DNA of 64,000 nucleotides from QNYZ01 sp964577615 (GTDB lineage Bacteria > Desulfobacterota > Desulfobacteria > Desulfobacterales > QNYZ01): contig CAZNZW010000001.1 in NCBI GenBank assembly GCA_964577615.1, positions 53,041 to 117,040 of the forward strand, given 5' to 3'. The notes under the pieces are model-generated. The model saw nothing but the letters and a program-made list of their open reading frames with translations. It made no database searches and was not told where the DNA came from. The position numbers and the translations under genes were made by a program. This document shows positions 8,097 through 17,712 of the stretch, piece after piece (position 1 is the stretch's first letter; each line of letters begins with the position of its first letter).

Positions 8097-9524
8097 ATGG
8101 AAATTTCCGAAAAACAACAGCAGCAGCTGCGCCGCCTGCCCGGCGTGGATGCCCTTCTACTGGCCCTGGCCGATGGGGCCGAGGCCGATCGTATCCCCAA
8201 AACAGTACTGGTCGGCGCGGTGCGGAGCGAACTGGACGCCTGTCGCCAGACGATCTTAAACAGCCCGGAGACGGCCGATGCTGTCTCTTTCAGCCAGCCG
8301 GCACTCCTGACGCGCATTGTTGCCGCCGCCCGTCGGCGCATGGCCCTGAACCTGCGCCGGGTGATCAATGCCACCGGCGTGATTGTGCATACCAATCTCG
8401 GCCGATCCCTTCTGGCCGACGCGGCCATTGCCAATATGACGGCCGTGGCCGCAGGCTATTCCAATCTCGAATACGATCTGTCGGCCGGGCGCCGGGGATC
8501 CCGTTACACGGCGGTGGAAGATATTCTCTGCGAAATCAGCGGCGCCGAGGCCGCCATGGTGGTGAACAACAATGCCGGCGCGGTTCTTTTGTGCCTGGCC
8601 ACCGTGGCCGAAGGCCGGGAGGTGGTCGTTTCCCGGGGGGAACTGGTTGAAATCGGCGGTTCCTTCCGCGTACCCGATATCATCGCCCGCAGCGGCTGCA
8701 TCCTTAAAGAGGTGGGTACCACCAACCGGACCCATCCGAATGATTATGAGCGTGCCATCGGGGAAAACAGCGCCCTGCTGCTCAAGGTCCATCAGAGCAA
8801 CTACGCCATTGTCGGTTTTTCGGCCGATGTGCCCCTGCCGGACCTGGTGTCTCTGGGCAAAAAACATCACATGCCGGTCATGGATGATCTGGGCAGCGGT
8901 ACCTTCATCGATTTGAGTGCCCATGGACTGGCCAGGGAGCCCACCGTCCAGGAAACAGTGGCCGCCGGCGTCGACCTGGCCACGTTCAGCGGCGACAAAC
9001 TCCTCGGCGGCCCCCAGGCCGGTATTATTGTGGGCCGGAAAAAGTATATCGAACAGATCAAGAAAAACCCCCTTACCCGGGCCCTGCGGATCGACAAGCT
9101 GACCCTGGCTGCCCTGGAAAGCACCCTGCATCTCTACCGGGACCCTGAACGGGCGCTGTCGGCAATCCCCACCCTGAAGATGCTGACGATGTCCCTTGAG
9201 GTTATCGACGGCCGGGCGCGCCAGTTAAGCATGTGTCTCGAAAAAATCGCCGATCCCCGTCTGCACGTACAGGTGACAACCGGTATTTCCCGCGCGGGTG
9301 GCGGCTCCCTGCCGCTCCAGAATCTGGAAAGCCGCTGCGTGGCCATTCAGATCGACGGCCGTACGGTCCAGTCCGTCGAACGGGCCCTGCGGGCATCCCG
9401 TCCGCCGGTCATCGGCCGGATCGAAGACGGGCTTTTTCTGATGGATGTGCGGACCCTGCCGGAGGACGAATTTGACACCATCGCCATGGTCGTTTCGGCA
9501 TTACTTAAAAAGGCGGAAAAATGA
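8097..9524 (+). CDS. selA: L-seryl-tRNA(Sec) selenium transferase
   Basis: A 475-residue SelA of normal length, converting Ser-tRNA(Sec) to Sec-tRNA(Sec) with selenophosphate. The N-terminal helical domain holds LRRLPGVDALL. The PLP fold carries VINATGVIVHTNLGRS near residue 90, and the Schiff-base lysine is Lys301 in FSGDKLLGGPQAG. It implies that the organism makes selenoproteins, although selB, selD and tRNA-Sec are not in this window and I found no selenoprotein with a convincing in-frame TGA. The stop overlaps the next start (ATGA). Confidence 0.93.
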   Translation: MEISEKQQQQLRRLPGVDALLLALADGAEADRIPKTVLVGAVRSELDACRQTILNSPETADAVSFSQPALLTRIVAAARRRMALNLRRVINATGVIVHTNLGRSLLADAAIANMTAVAAGYSNLEYDLSAGRRGSRYTAVEDILCEISGAEAAMVVNNNAGAVLLCLATVAEGREVVVSRGELVEIGGSFRVPDIIARSGCILKEVGTTNRTHPNDYERAIGENSALLLKVHQSNYAIVGFSADVPLPDLVSLGKKHHMPVMDDLGSGTFIDLSAHGLAREPTVQETVAAGVDLATFSGDKLLGGPQAGIIVGRKKYIEQIKKNPLTRALRIDKLTLAALESTLHLYRDPERALSAIPTLKMLTMSLEVIDGRARQLSMCLEKIADPRLHVQVTTGISRAGGGSLPLQNLESRCVAIQIDGRTVQSVERALRASRPPVIGRIEDGLFLMDVRTLPEDEFDTIAMVVSALLKKAEK

Positions 9525-10942
9525 ATACCCCAGTCAGCCTGAATCAAACAAAGCCCGAAAACCCGGCGCAGGGTCAGTTAAAAACCGATTGCCATGCCAG
9601 CCGGGAATTTCTGCTGCAAACGCCGGTGGTTCCCGCTCAGCGTGTCCGGTACCTGCCCCCGGATGCCACGGCCACGGCATTGCAGTCGGCTTTTCCGGCA
9701 CTGAAAACCGGCGGAGAATATATCGTGGATACCGCTGAAAAACTGGGAGCAACGTTTATTTTTGGGGCGCTGGCCGTCAAGATCGATGGCACCGGACCGG
9801 TTTCTTCTGTGCCGGATTTACCGGAAAAAACGGATCTGCCGGCAGACAGAGACGGCATTGCCGACCTGGCGGAAATCATTGCCGATGTTGCCGGTGACGG
9901 CGGCAGCTTGTGGGGGCTTCTCTACGAAGGGATCTTTGGGTTGTGTATCCCCGACGGGGATGCGGCGGCCTATCGGAAAATCGCCCGCACAATCAGGGAA
10001 AAAGCGCATCAACGCATTGATGCCCCGCTCTCGGTCGGAATTGCCGTTTACCCGACCGACCACTTTTCTCGTACAAATGTTATTGAAAATGCCGTCAAAG
10101 CCCTTGACCACGCCACTTTTCTTGGCACGGGCACGACAGTTGAATTTGACGCGGTCAGCCTCAATATCAGCGGTGACCGGCTATATGCCGAAGGGGATAT
10201 CGAAGGGAGCATCGCCGAGTTTGCAAACGCCCTGCGCCTGGATCCGGCGAATGTCAATCTGAGAAACAGCCTGGGCGTCTGTTACGGCATCCTGAAACAA
10301 TACGACCGGGCCCTGACCGAATTTGAGGCGGCGATCCGTCTGGCACCGGGAGAAATCATGGCGGTATACAATTACGGGCTGGTCATGCTCCTGACCGGGA
10401 ATCTCGAGCGCGCTCTGGAATATTTTTTTCAGGCGGAAGCCGTGCGGGGGGATATTTTCGAAGTGGTTTTTCATATCGGCAAGGTGTATCTGCAGTTGAA
10501 ACAGCCGGAAGAGGGCATCACCTATTTTAAAAAATCCCTGGCGTTGAATGCCACCGCCGGCAGCGCCTACCGTTTGATGGGGCATTGCCATCTCGAAATG
10601 GATGCCGAAACGGAAGCCGTTGCCGCCTTTACCCAGGCGGTGCGCCTCAACGATGCCGACGCCGATGCGCTGTCGACACTGGGGCACCTTTACGATCTGC
10701 GTAACGAAAACACCGAAATCGCGACCCTTTTCTGCGAGCGCAGCGTTGAGATCGATCCGGATAACGGCGATTACCACTACCGCCTTGGCCGGTTGTACGA
10801 GAAGGCCGGGCGGCTTGACGAAGCGGTGGCCGCTTTTGAAAAAGCCGCTGCCGGCGGACCGGACTGTCAGACCGAGCTTGCGCGCTTAAAAGAGCGGCTC
10901 TCGAGCGAGACGGAACAGTCGCCGGCCGCGAAAGCCGGTTGA
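9521..10942 (+). CDS. Degenerate GGDEF-like plus tetratricopeptide-repeat protein
   Basis: 473 residues, translationally coupled to selA. Residues about 110-200 resemble the back half of a nucleotidyl-cyclase/GGDEF fold (IDAPLSVGIAVYPTDHF, then a helix and TVEFDAVS) but lack the GGDEF signature, so no cyclase activity is expected. Residues about 205-460 form roughly seven TPR units, for example LRNSLGVCYGILKQYDRALT and YHYRLGRLYEKAGRLDEAVA. There is no signal peptide or membrane segment. TPRs mediate protein binding; the partner is unknown. Its fixed position after selA is the only functional hint. Confidence 0.7.
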   Translation: MNTPVSLNQTKPENPAQGQLKTDCHASREFLLQTPVVPAQRVRYLPPDATATALQSAFPALKTGGEYIVDTAEKLGATFIFGALAVKIDGTGPVSSVPDLPEKTDLPADRDGIADLAEIIADVAGDGGSLWGLLYEGIFGLCIPDGDAAAYRKIARTIREKAHQRIDAPLSVGIAVYPTDHFSRTNVIENAVKALDHATFLGTGTTVEFDAVSLNISGDRLYAEGDIEGSIAEFANALRLDPANVNLRNSLGVCYGILKQYDRALTEFEAAIRLAPGEIMAVYNYGLVMLLTGNLERALEYFFQAEAVRGDIFEVVFHIGKVYLQLKQPEEGITYFKKSLALNATAGSAYRLMGHCHLEMDAETEAVAAFTQAVRLNDADADALSTLGHLYDLRNENTEIATLFCERSVEIDPDNGDYHYRLGRLYEKAGRLDEAVAAFEKAAAGGPDCQTELARLKERLSSETEQSPAAKAG

Positions 10943-11003
10943 TCTTTGCCCGGCCGGGATTATCTTATCAGATTAAGTGAAATGTCTTTTCAAGGAGCAT
11001 GTC

Positions 11004-11237
11004 ATGCCCATATACGAATATCGATGTGAAAACTGCCGCAGGGATTTCGAATACCTGGTCATCGGCGGCGGTGAGCCGGATGCCTGTCCGCACTGTCGGG
11101 ATACCCGGGTCAACCGGATCATGTCCACCTGCGGATTCCTCAGTAAAAGCAGTGGGGGAGAAACGACCCGTTCGTCGGCCGGCGCATCATCCTGCGGGAG
11201 CTGCAGCGCCGCCAGTTGCGCGGGGTGCGGCCACTGA
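11004..11237 (+). CDS. FmdB-type zinc-ribbon protein
   Basis: A 77-residue protein starting MPIYEYRCENCRRDFEYL behind AAGGAG. It has the FmdB/CxxC zinc-ribbon pairs CENC and CPHC in the first 35 residues. A serine/glycine-rich linker follows, then a second cysteine cluster at the C terminus (CGSCSAASCAGCGH). The family is named from a putative regulator next to formamidase genes; the biochemical role is unknown. Its stop overlaps the hemC start (TGATG), so the two are translationally coupled. Confidence 0.85.
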   Translation: MPIYEYRCENCRRDFEYLVIGGGEPDACPHCRDTRVNRIMSTCGFLSKSSGGETTRSSAGASSCGSCSAASCAGCGH

Positions 11238-12172
11238 TGAAAACGCGATTGGTCATTGGTACACGGGGCAGCCAGCTGGCCCTGTGGCAGGCCAGATGGG
11301 TGCAGCAGGCCCTTGAGAACCGGCATCCGGATCTCACGACTGAACTGGTGATTATCAAAACCAAAGGCGATAAGATCCTCGACGTTCCCCTGGCGCGGGT
11401 GGGCGGCAAGGGGTTGTTTGTCACCGAGATCGAAGACGCGCTGCGCGAGGGGCGCATCGATCTGGCCGTCCACAGCATGAAAGACATGCCGGCCCGGATT
11501 CCGGGAGATCTGTGCATCGGCGCCGTGCCTGTCCGGGAAACGCCCGAGGACGTTTTTATCAGCCACAGCGGTCGCGGATTCAAGGAAATGGCGCCGGGCG
11601 CTGTAATCGGGACCAGCAGCCTGCGGCGGGCGGCGCAGTTGCGGGCCGCACGGCCCGACATCAAGATCCGGACCATCCGCGGCAACCTGGACACCCGGCT
11701 GAAAAAACTGGATGCCAAAGCGTATGACGCCATCGTTCTGGCGGCTGCCGGCGTTAAACGGCTGCAACTGACCCACCGGATTACTGAATATCTCAACCTG
11801 GACGTGATGCTGCCGGCCGTGGGGCAGGGGGCGTTGTGCATCGAAACCCGCCGGTATGATCCCCCCGTGGTGCCGCTGGTCGCGGCTCTGAATGATCCGG
11901 ATACCCATACGGCCATCACGGCGGAACGGGCGTTCCTCAATCGCCTTGACGGCAGCTGCCAGACGCCCGTTGCGGCATATGCCAGGGTTGAAAACAATTT
12001 AATCAACATGACCGGCATGGTGGCCGGGCTGGACGGGCACCGTCGGTTTGAAGCCGCCATGTCCGGCCCGCCGGAAACGGCTGAACAGATGGGGATCCGT
12101 CTGGCTGAGCAGCTGCTCGGCCAGGGTGCCCGGGAGATTCTCGACACATTGAAAGCACTTGCCAATGACTGA
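11237..12172 (+). CDS. hemC: Hydroxymethylbilane synthase (porphobilinogen deaminase)
   Basis: 311 residues, usual length. It starts MKTRLVIGTRGSQLALWQA, with the substrate-binding VHSMKDMP and the Arg motifs TSSLRRAAQ. The dipyrromethane cofactor is carried on Cys241 in LDGSCQTPVAAYA. It condenses four porphobilinogen units into hydroxymethylbilane, the substrate of the HemD domain encoded next. The gene overlaps both neighbours and is part of a tetrapyrrole segment leading to siroheme, heme or B12. Confidence 0.95.
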   Translation: MKTRLVIGTRGSQLALWQARWVQQALENRHPDLTTELVIIKTKGDKILDVPLARVGGKGLFVTEIEDALREGRIDLAVHSMKDMPARIPGDLCIGAVPVRETPEDVFISHSGRGFKEMAPGAVIGTSSLRRAAQLRAARPDIKIRTIRGNLDTRLKKLDAKAYDAIVLAAAGVKRLQLTHRITEYLNLDVMLPAVGQGALCIETRRYDPPVVPLVAALNDPDTHTAITAERAFLNRLDGSCQTPVAAYARVENNLINMTGMVAGLDGHRRFEAAMSGPPETAEQMGIRLAEQLLGQGAREILDTLKALAND

Positions 12173-13703
12173 TCCCAGAGGAAAAGTTTATCTCGTGGGG
12201 GCCGGCCCCGGCGACCCGGGACTGATTACCGTCAAGGGCCGCCAGTGTATCCGGCAGGCCCAGGTATTGATCTATGATTATCTGGCCGCGCCGGCGCTGG
12301 TGTCTGAGGCGCCATCCGATGCCGAGTGTATCTATGTCGGTAAAAAAGGGGGCGATCATACCCTTTCCCAGGACGGTATCAACGCGTTGATCGTTGAAAA
12401 AGCCGCTGCCGGCAAGATCGTCACCCGGCTCAAGGGCGGTGACCCGTTTATTTTTGGCCGCGGCGGAGAAGAAGCGGCCCTGCTTGCCCGGGAAGGGGTC
12501 GATTTTGAGATTGTTCCCGGCGTGACATCGGCCATCGCCGCGCCGGCCTATGCCGGCATTCCCCTGACCCACCGGGATTTTACGGCTACGGTGGCCTTTG
12601 TCACCGGCCACGAAGATCCCACCAAGGAAACGTCCCTCATCGACTGGGCCGCGCTGGCCAGAGGCATCGGCACCGTGGTGTTTCTCATGGGCGTGCGCAA
12701 CCTGCCGAAGATTGTGGATCAGCTGCTCACCCACGGCCGCCCGGCGGACACGCCGGTAGGCGTTATCCGCTGGGGAACCCGACCCATCCAGAAAAGCGTC
12801 ACCGGCACGCTCGAGAGCATCGTTTCCCGGGTTGAACAGGCGGGCCTCCGGGCGCCGGCCATTATTGTTGTGGGGGGCGTGGTTTCCCTGAGAGAGCAGC
12901 TGAAATGGTTTGAGGCGCGGCCCCTGTTCGGGCAGCGGATTCTGATTACCCGGGCCCGGCAGCAGGCCAGTGCCCTGGTGCGGAAACTCGGTGCGCTGGG
13001 GGCCGATTGTATCGAGTGCCCGACCATTGAGGTGGTTTCTCCCGACGACTGGACACCGTTGGACGCCGCCATCGACACGCTCGACCGATATCTCTGGCTG
13101 ATTTTTACCAGTGTCAACGGGGTTGACTTCTTTTTCCGGCGATTGTTCAGCCGGGGATTTGATGTCCGCCGTCTGCACCAGGTTCGCACGGCGGTGATCG
13201 GCCCGGCCACAGCGGCGCGGCTGCGGCATTATGGACTCAGGAGCGATATTATTCCCGAAACCTACCGGGCCGAATCGGTAGTGGCGGCCTTTGAAAACGA
13301 AGACATGGCCGGTCGGCGCGTGTTGCTGCCCCGGGCAGCCGAGGCCCGGCCTGTTCTGCCCGATGCCCTGCGGCAAATGGGGGCCACTGTCGATGAGGTC
13401 ACCGCATATCAGACCCGTCATGCCGGTGCCGACGCCGGCGACTTGATCGCCCGGCTGGAAAAAAGGGAGATCGACCTGGTCACCTTTACCAGCTCGTCCA
13501 CGGTCCGCAATTTTGCGGCCCTTCTGCCGTCCGACCGGATGGCGGCGCTGCTGGCCGACGTGACGACAGCGAGTATCGGACCGATAACCACCCGGACGGC
13601 GAGCGATATCGGCATCGCCATTGACATCACAGCCGAGACCTATACGATTGACGGGCTGGTCGAGGCCATCTGTAAACAGACCCAAATTCCGGAGCCTGCC
13701 TGA
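12165..13703 (+). CDS. cobA-hemD: Fused uroporphyrinogen-III C-methyltransferase / uroporphyrinogen-III synthase
   Basis: 512 residues from ATG 12165. Residues 1-250 are a SAM-dependent uroporphyrinogen-III methyltransferase: GKVYLVGAGPGDPGLITVKG at the N terminus, then TRLKGGDPFIFGRGGEE and VPGVTSAIAAPAYAGIPLTH. Residues about 255-512 are uroporphyrinogen-III synthase (GQRILITRARQQA, FTSVNGVDFFF, VTFTSSSTVRNF). The fusion takes hydroxymethylbilane to precorrin-2 in one protein and is common in anaerobes. Its start lies within the end of hemC and its stop overlaps moaA. Confidence 0.93.
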   Translation: MTDPRGKVYLVGAGPGDPGLITVKGRQCIRQAQVLIYDYLAAPALVSEAPSDAECIYVGKKGGDHTLSQDGINALIVEKAAAGKIVTRLKGGDPFIFGRGGEEAALLAREGVDFEIVPGVTSAIAAPAYAGIPLTHRDFTATVAFVTGHEDPTKETSLIDWAALARGIGTVVFLMGVRNLPKIVDQLLTHGRPADTPVGVIRWGTRPIQKSVTGTLESIVSRVEQAGLRAPAIIVVGGVVSLREQLKWFEARPLFGQRILITRARQQASALVRKLGALGADCIECPTIEVVSPDDWTPLDAAIDTLDRYLWLIFTSVNGVDFFFRRLFSRGFDVRRLHQVRTAVIGPATAARLRHYGLRSDIIPETYRAESVVAAFENEDMAGRRVLLPRAAEARPVLPDALRQMGATVDEVTAYQTRHAGADAGDLIARLEKREIDLVTFTSSSTVRNFAALLPSDRMAALLADVTTASIGPITTRTASDIGIAIDITAETYTIDGLVEAICKQTQIPEPA

Positions 13704-14719
13704 TGAGTGGAACCGATTTATTGTCCTCGCCGCCGCCCCGGCTGGTCGATCGATACCGCCGGCACCTGAATTACCTGCGGGTTTCCATTACCGACCGGTG
13801 CGATTTGCGCTGCATTTACTGTAAGCCGGATGGTCTGATTCCCAAGCTGTCTCACGACGATGTGCTTTCCTATGAGGAGATCCTGCGTCTTGTCAGGATC
13901 GCCGTTGGCCTGGGGATCACCAAGGTCCGTATCACCGGGGGGGAGCCGCTGGTTCGCCAGGGGGTGTGTGGATTTTTATCGAGACTGACGCGCATTGACG
14001 GCATCACCGATGTTTCCCTGACCACCAACGCCTTCCGGCTGGCCCGATACCTTCCCCGGCTCAAGAAAGCCGGGGTGCACCGCCTCAACATCAGCCTGGA
14101 CACCTTAAATCCGGAGAAGTATCAAAAAATTACCGGCGTCGATGGATTTGACAGGGTCTGGTCGGCCATCCTGCAGGCCCATCAGCTCGGATTTGCCCCC
14201 ATTAAAGTCAACGCCGTGGCCCTGAAGGGATACAACGATGATGAACTCGTTGACATGGCCCGGCTTTCCATCACATATCCGTTTCATGTGCGTTTTATCG
14301 AATACATGCCCATCGGCACGGCCAATATGCGCAAAGGGGATTATCTGCGCACCGCCGATATTAAAACCCGCCTGACCGAACTGGGCCCCCTGCTGCCGGT
14401 GCCCAGAGACACGCATGACGGGCCGGCCGAACGGTTCCGGCTTCCCGACGCTGCCGGTGAGGTGGGATTTATCAGTGCCATGAGCAACCATTTCTGCGCC
14501 ACATGCAACCGCCTCCGGCTGAGCGCCAGCGGAAAGCTGCGGTCCTGCCTGATGTCTGACGAACAAAAGGATCTGCGCCCGGTTCTGCGGCAGGGCGGCA
14601 GCGATGAGGATCTCACCCGGGTATTTCTTGCCGCCGTCCAGTCGAAGCCGGCCCGTCACCATCTGACCGATGCTGAGAGGGCGCGGGTCAACAGCCAGAT
14701 GTCTTCCATCGGTGGATAG
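13703..14719 (+). CDS. moaA: GTP 3',8-cyclase (molybdenum cofactor biosynthesis protein A)
   Basis: 338 residues. The N-terminal radical-SAM cluster motif is Cys33-x3-Cys37-x2-Cys40 (DRCDLRCIYC). The second, substrate-binding cluster is in the C-terminal part (FCATCNRLRL followed by a cysteine 14 residues later). The protein ends in Gly-Gly as MoaA proteins do. It makes 3',8-cyclo-GTP, the first step of molybdopterin synthesis. The ATG overlaps the stop of the cobA-hemD fusion, so tetrapyrrole and molybdopterin genes share an operon. Nearby molybdo- and tungsten-type enzymes need the product. Confidence 0.93.
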   Translation: MSGTDLLSSPPPRLVDRYRRHLNYLRVSITDRCDLRCIYCKPDGLIPKLSHDDVLSYEEILRLVRIAVGLGITKVRITGGEPLVRQGVCGFLSRLTRIDGITDVSLTTNAFRLARYLPRLKKAGVHRLNISLDTLNPEKYQKITGVDGFDRVWSAILQAHQLGFAPIKVNAVALKGYNDDELVDMARLSITYPFHVRFIEYMPIGTANMRKGDYLRTADIKTRLTELGPLLPVPRDTHDGPAERFRLPDAAGEVGFISAMSNHFCATCNRLRLSASGKLRSCLMSDEQKDLRPVLRQGGSDEDLTRVFLAAVQSKPARHHLTDAERARVNSQMSSIGG

Positions 14720-14779
14720 CCGCCGCGCCGATCGTGCTGTTTTACGACTCTTTTATATAATGCGCCGGGTACTCTCCCG

Positions 14780-17242
14780 ATGGAAATCAAAATGATTGCA
14801 GTTCGGGAAAAAATCGAACAGCTCTTTATTGCCGTGACGCGCTTTTCCTATCGGCATCGGATAAAAACGCTGGCGCTGTTCTTTGCGTTTTTTGCGTTTA
14901 CCGGATTTGAAGCCCATCGGATTACCATCGATACGGCCACCGAATCGATGCTCCGCGACAACGATCCCAGTCTGCTGGCGTACAATGCGTTTCGCGACCA
15001 GTTCGGGCGCTCGGAGATTGTTGTCCTTCTCATCGAGGCGCCGGATATCTTCGACCGGGCGTTCCTCGAAAAACTTGAAAAATTCCAGGCGGATCTCGAA
15101 ACGCAGGTCCCATATATCGATAAAATCACCAGCCTGATCAATATCCGCGATACCCACGGCGACGGGGATGTACTTTCCGTCGACGCGTTGTTCAACGATC
15201 CGGATTTCAAAAACCTTGCCGCTGCCCGCCGCCGGGCGCTGGCCAATCCCTTTTACCGTAATTTGGTCTTGTCGGCCAACGGGAAAAGTACGGCGATGGT
15301 TGTGGAAACGGTTGCCCGGGTGCCTGATACGCCGGCGACGGAAACAGATGCCGCGCCCGATTTGAGCGGCTTTGAAGACAGTACCCCTGGAAAAGATGCC
15401 GGCGGGCACTATATCGGCGCCGCCGAAAAATCCGCTGTCAACGCCGCTGTTGCCAGGGTAATGGCCCGCTACCAGGCCGATGATTTCAGGATTACCTTTT
15501 CCGGCGGATCGGTTGTGGTGGACGCGTTTAACAAAATCACGGGACAGGATACCGTCCGGCTGGTCAAAATCATGCTGCTGGTCATCGTTGCTTTTCTCTT
15601 TATCCTTTTCAGGCGGCTGTCCGGCGTCCTTATTCCGGTTATCATCGTCTATGCCGCCATGATTTCCACCATCGGCCTCATGGCTCTGACCGGTACCTCC
15701 CTGTCCATCATGACCAACATTCTGCCGGCGTTTATCGTTTCTGTCGGTATCGCCGATGCGGTTCATATCCTGGCTATCTTCTACCAGGAATACCAGCGCA
15801 GCGGCAACAAAGAGGCGGCCATCTGTCATGCCATGGGGCATTCGGGGCTGGCGATACTCATGACCAGCATTACAACCGTGGCCGGGCTGCTTTCGTTTAC
15901 CACTGCTGAAATTGCCACCATCGGCCAGCTGGGCTATTTTGCTTCCGCCGGCGTGGCGCTGGCCTTTGTCTACACCGTTGCTCTGCTGCCGTCCCTGCTG
16001 GCCATTCTGCCTATCCGTGAAAAGCCGGTACCGGCGGCAGCGGCGCGGATCAACCGGATGGACCGGTTCCTGCTTTTTTTCAGCCGCGTTTCCACCGGCC
16101 ATCCGAATATAATTGCCGGTACCAGTCTGGCCCTGTTTGCCGTTTCGGTTTACTTTATTTTTCAACTGCATTTTTCGAGTTTTATCCTGAGCTATTTCCC
16201 CGATCAGCATCCGGTGAAGACCGACCTGGAGCATATCGAGGCGCAGATCGGCGGGGCGGTCACCTTTGAAATTGTCGTGGACACGGGCCGGGAAAACGGT
16301 ATTCACGATCCGGAATTATTAAAGCGTATTGCCGGCCTGACCGAAAAAATCGCATCGATTCACACAACAGACATTACCGTCGGCAAGGTCATCTCCATCA
16401 TCGATATCCTACGGGAAACCAACCAGGCCCTGCACGAAAACGATCCGGCCTACTATTCGATTCCCGGCGACCCGGATACGGTCGCCCAGGAGCTGCTCTT
16501 GTTTGAAAACAGCCGGCCCGGGGATATTGAAAAGATCGTCGACAGTCAGTTCAGTAAAACCCGAATCACTGTCAAGACCCGGTGGGGGGATTCGGTGGCC
16601 TACGACCGTTTCGTCCGTCATCTGCAGAAAATGTTTGCCGGAGAGCTTGGTGGAATGGCAACGGTAACCGTCACGGGACTGGCGGCTCTCATGGGCCGGA
16701 CAATCCCCACTGCCCTGCACAGCATGGCCAGAAGTTATGTTGTCGCCCTGGTAGTCATTACCATCCTCATGCTGCTGCTGGTTGGCGATCTCAAACTGGG
16801 GCTGCTCAGCATGTGTCCCAACCTGCTGCCGATTTTCATGGTCATGGGCCTGATCAGTCTGTGCGGTTTTACGCTGGACATCAATACGCTTTTTATCGGC
16901 AGTATCGCCATCGGTCTGGTCGTCGATGATACGATCCATTTCATGCACAATTTTCGCCGGTACTATGCCGGGACAAACGATCCGGGTATCGCCATCCGGG
17001 AAACTTTTCTGGGGACCGGCCGGGCCCTTTTGATCACATCCATCGTTCTGGCCATGAATTTTTTTGTACTTCTGGCGGCGACCTTGAATCACAGCGTCAA
17101 GTTTGGCCTGTTTACCGGCATCGTCATTATACTTGCCCTTTTGTCCGATTTTCTCCTTTCCCCGGCGCTGCTTTTTATGGCGACAAAAAAAACGGGCCCG
17201 GGTCATCATCCTCCGCAGGGTGGCGCAAAGCCCATTGCCTGA
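14780..17242 (+). CDS. RND/MMPL-family exporter
   Basis: 820 residues with two halves of the RND/MMPL plan. Each half has one N-terminal membrane segment (near residues 30-45 and 440-460), a large periplasmic domain, then five clustered membrane segments (about 255-410 and 655-810). The second half carries SIAIGLVVDDTIHFMHNFR, typical of the sterol-sensing/MMPL subgroup. Such proteins export lipids, hopanoids or hydrophobic compounds; the substrate is unknown. No adaptor or outer-membrane gene is adjacent. An in-frame ATG at 14792 is a possible alternative start. Confidence 0.85.
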   Translation: MEIKMIAVREKIEQLFIAVTRFSYRHRIKTLALFFAFFAFTGFEAHRITIDTATESMLRDNDPSLLAYNAFRDQFGRSEIVVLLIEAPDIFDRAFLEKLEKFQADLETQVPYIDKITSLINIRDTHGDGDVLSVDALFNDPDFKNLAAARRRALANPFYRNLVLSANGKSTAMVVETVARVPDTPATETDAAPDLSGFEDSTPGKDAGGHYIGAAEKSAVNAAVARVMARYQADDFRITFSGGSVVVDAFNKITGQDTVRLVKIMLLVIVAFLFILFRRLSGVLIPVIIVYAAMISTIGLMALTGTSLSIMTNILPAFIVSVGIADAVHILAIFYQEYQRSGNKEAAICHAMGHSGLAILMTSITTVAGLLSFTTAEIATIGQLGYFASAGVALAFVYTVALLPSLLAILPIREKPVPAAAARINRMDRFLLFFSRVSTGHPNIIAGTSLALFAVSVYFIFQLHFSSFILSYFPDQHPVKTDLEHIEAQIGGAVTFEIVVDTGRENGIHDPELLKRIAGLTEKIASIHTTDITVGKVISIIDILRETNQALHENDPAYYSIPGDPDTVAQELLLFENSRPGDIEKIVDSQFSKTRITVKTRWGDSVAYDRFVRHLQKMFAGELGGMATVTVTGLAALMGRTIPTALHSMARSYVVALVVITILMLLLVGDLKLGLLSMCPNLLPIFMVMGLISLCGFTLDINTLFIGSIAIGLVVDDTIHFMHNFRRYYAGTNDPGIAIRETFLGTGRALLITSIVLAMNFFVLLAATLNHSVKFGLFTGIVIILALLSDFLLSPALLFMATKKTGPGHHPPQGGAKPIA

Positions 17243-17712
17243 CAAGCTGACAACAACGGGACGCCGGTGCTGTCTTTGATGTGTTGACGGTTTCGGTGTT
17301 CACATCTTTCCGTGATGGCCAGGTCGCCGATGCCCCGGGAAGTACTTTTTGGGTGATGGTTTAATGGCCCCTGCCGCTCCTGCCCTTTTTCAGCGCTGAA
17401 CATACATCTAATGTTGACTGCCACTGACCATCGTCCCCGAGGGTCGGGTCGCTCCGTATTCATAAAAATATTGACATGTACCACGATGTGAGATATTTAT
17501 GCAGGGGCGGACGGGACTGCTTTTTCCATGAAACAGAGTCGGCATCGAAACGGATAACAGACCGGGATATGTCTATATGCCTGTGCTGGTTTGGGATCGT
17601 CTCTCTGCCCGGGAGTATTGATTCGGGATAACGGTATTTCCGAAACACGCCGCTGCCCGGACCCGTGATCATCGAATTAACATGATTCATAAATAAGGTA
17701 AGGAGGATATTC
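17243..17712. other. Intergenic region before the molybdoenzyme operon
   Basis: 470 bp without a supportable gene. Frames here are short and lack ribosome sites or family features. The 3' end carries a strong ribosome-binding site (TAAGGAGG) for the next gene. I see no clear promoter or riboswitch. Confidence 0.5.

Noticed and set aside
12003..13685. Long open frame on the minus strand opposite cobA-hemD (about 560 codons)
   Set aside because: It mirrors a recognised enzyme, has low-complexity composition and no family motifs; long antisense frames are expected in GC-rich genes.
14753..16306. Long minus-strand open frame opposite the RND exporter
   Set aside because: Antisense shadow of a clear membrane protein; its translation is Gly/Arg/Asp/Gln-rich without domain features.
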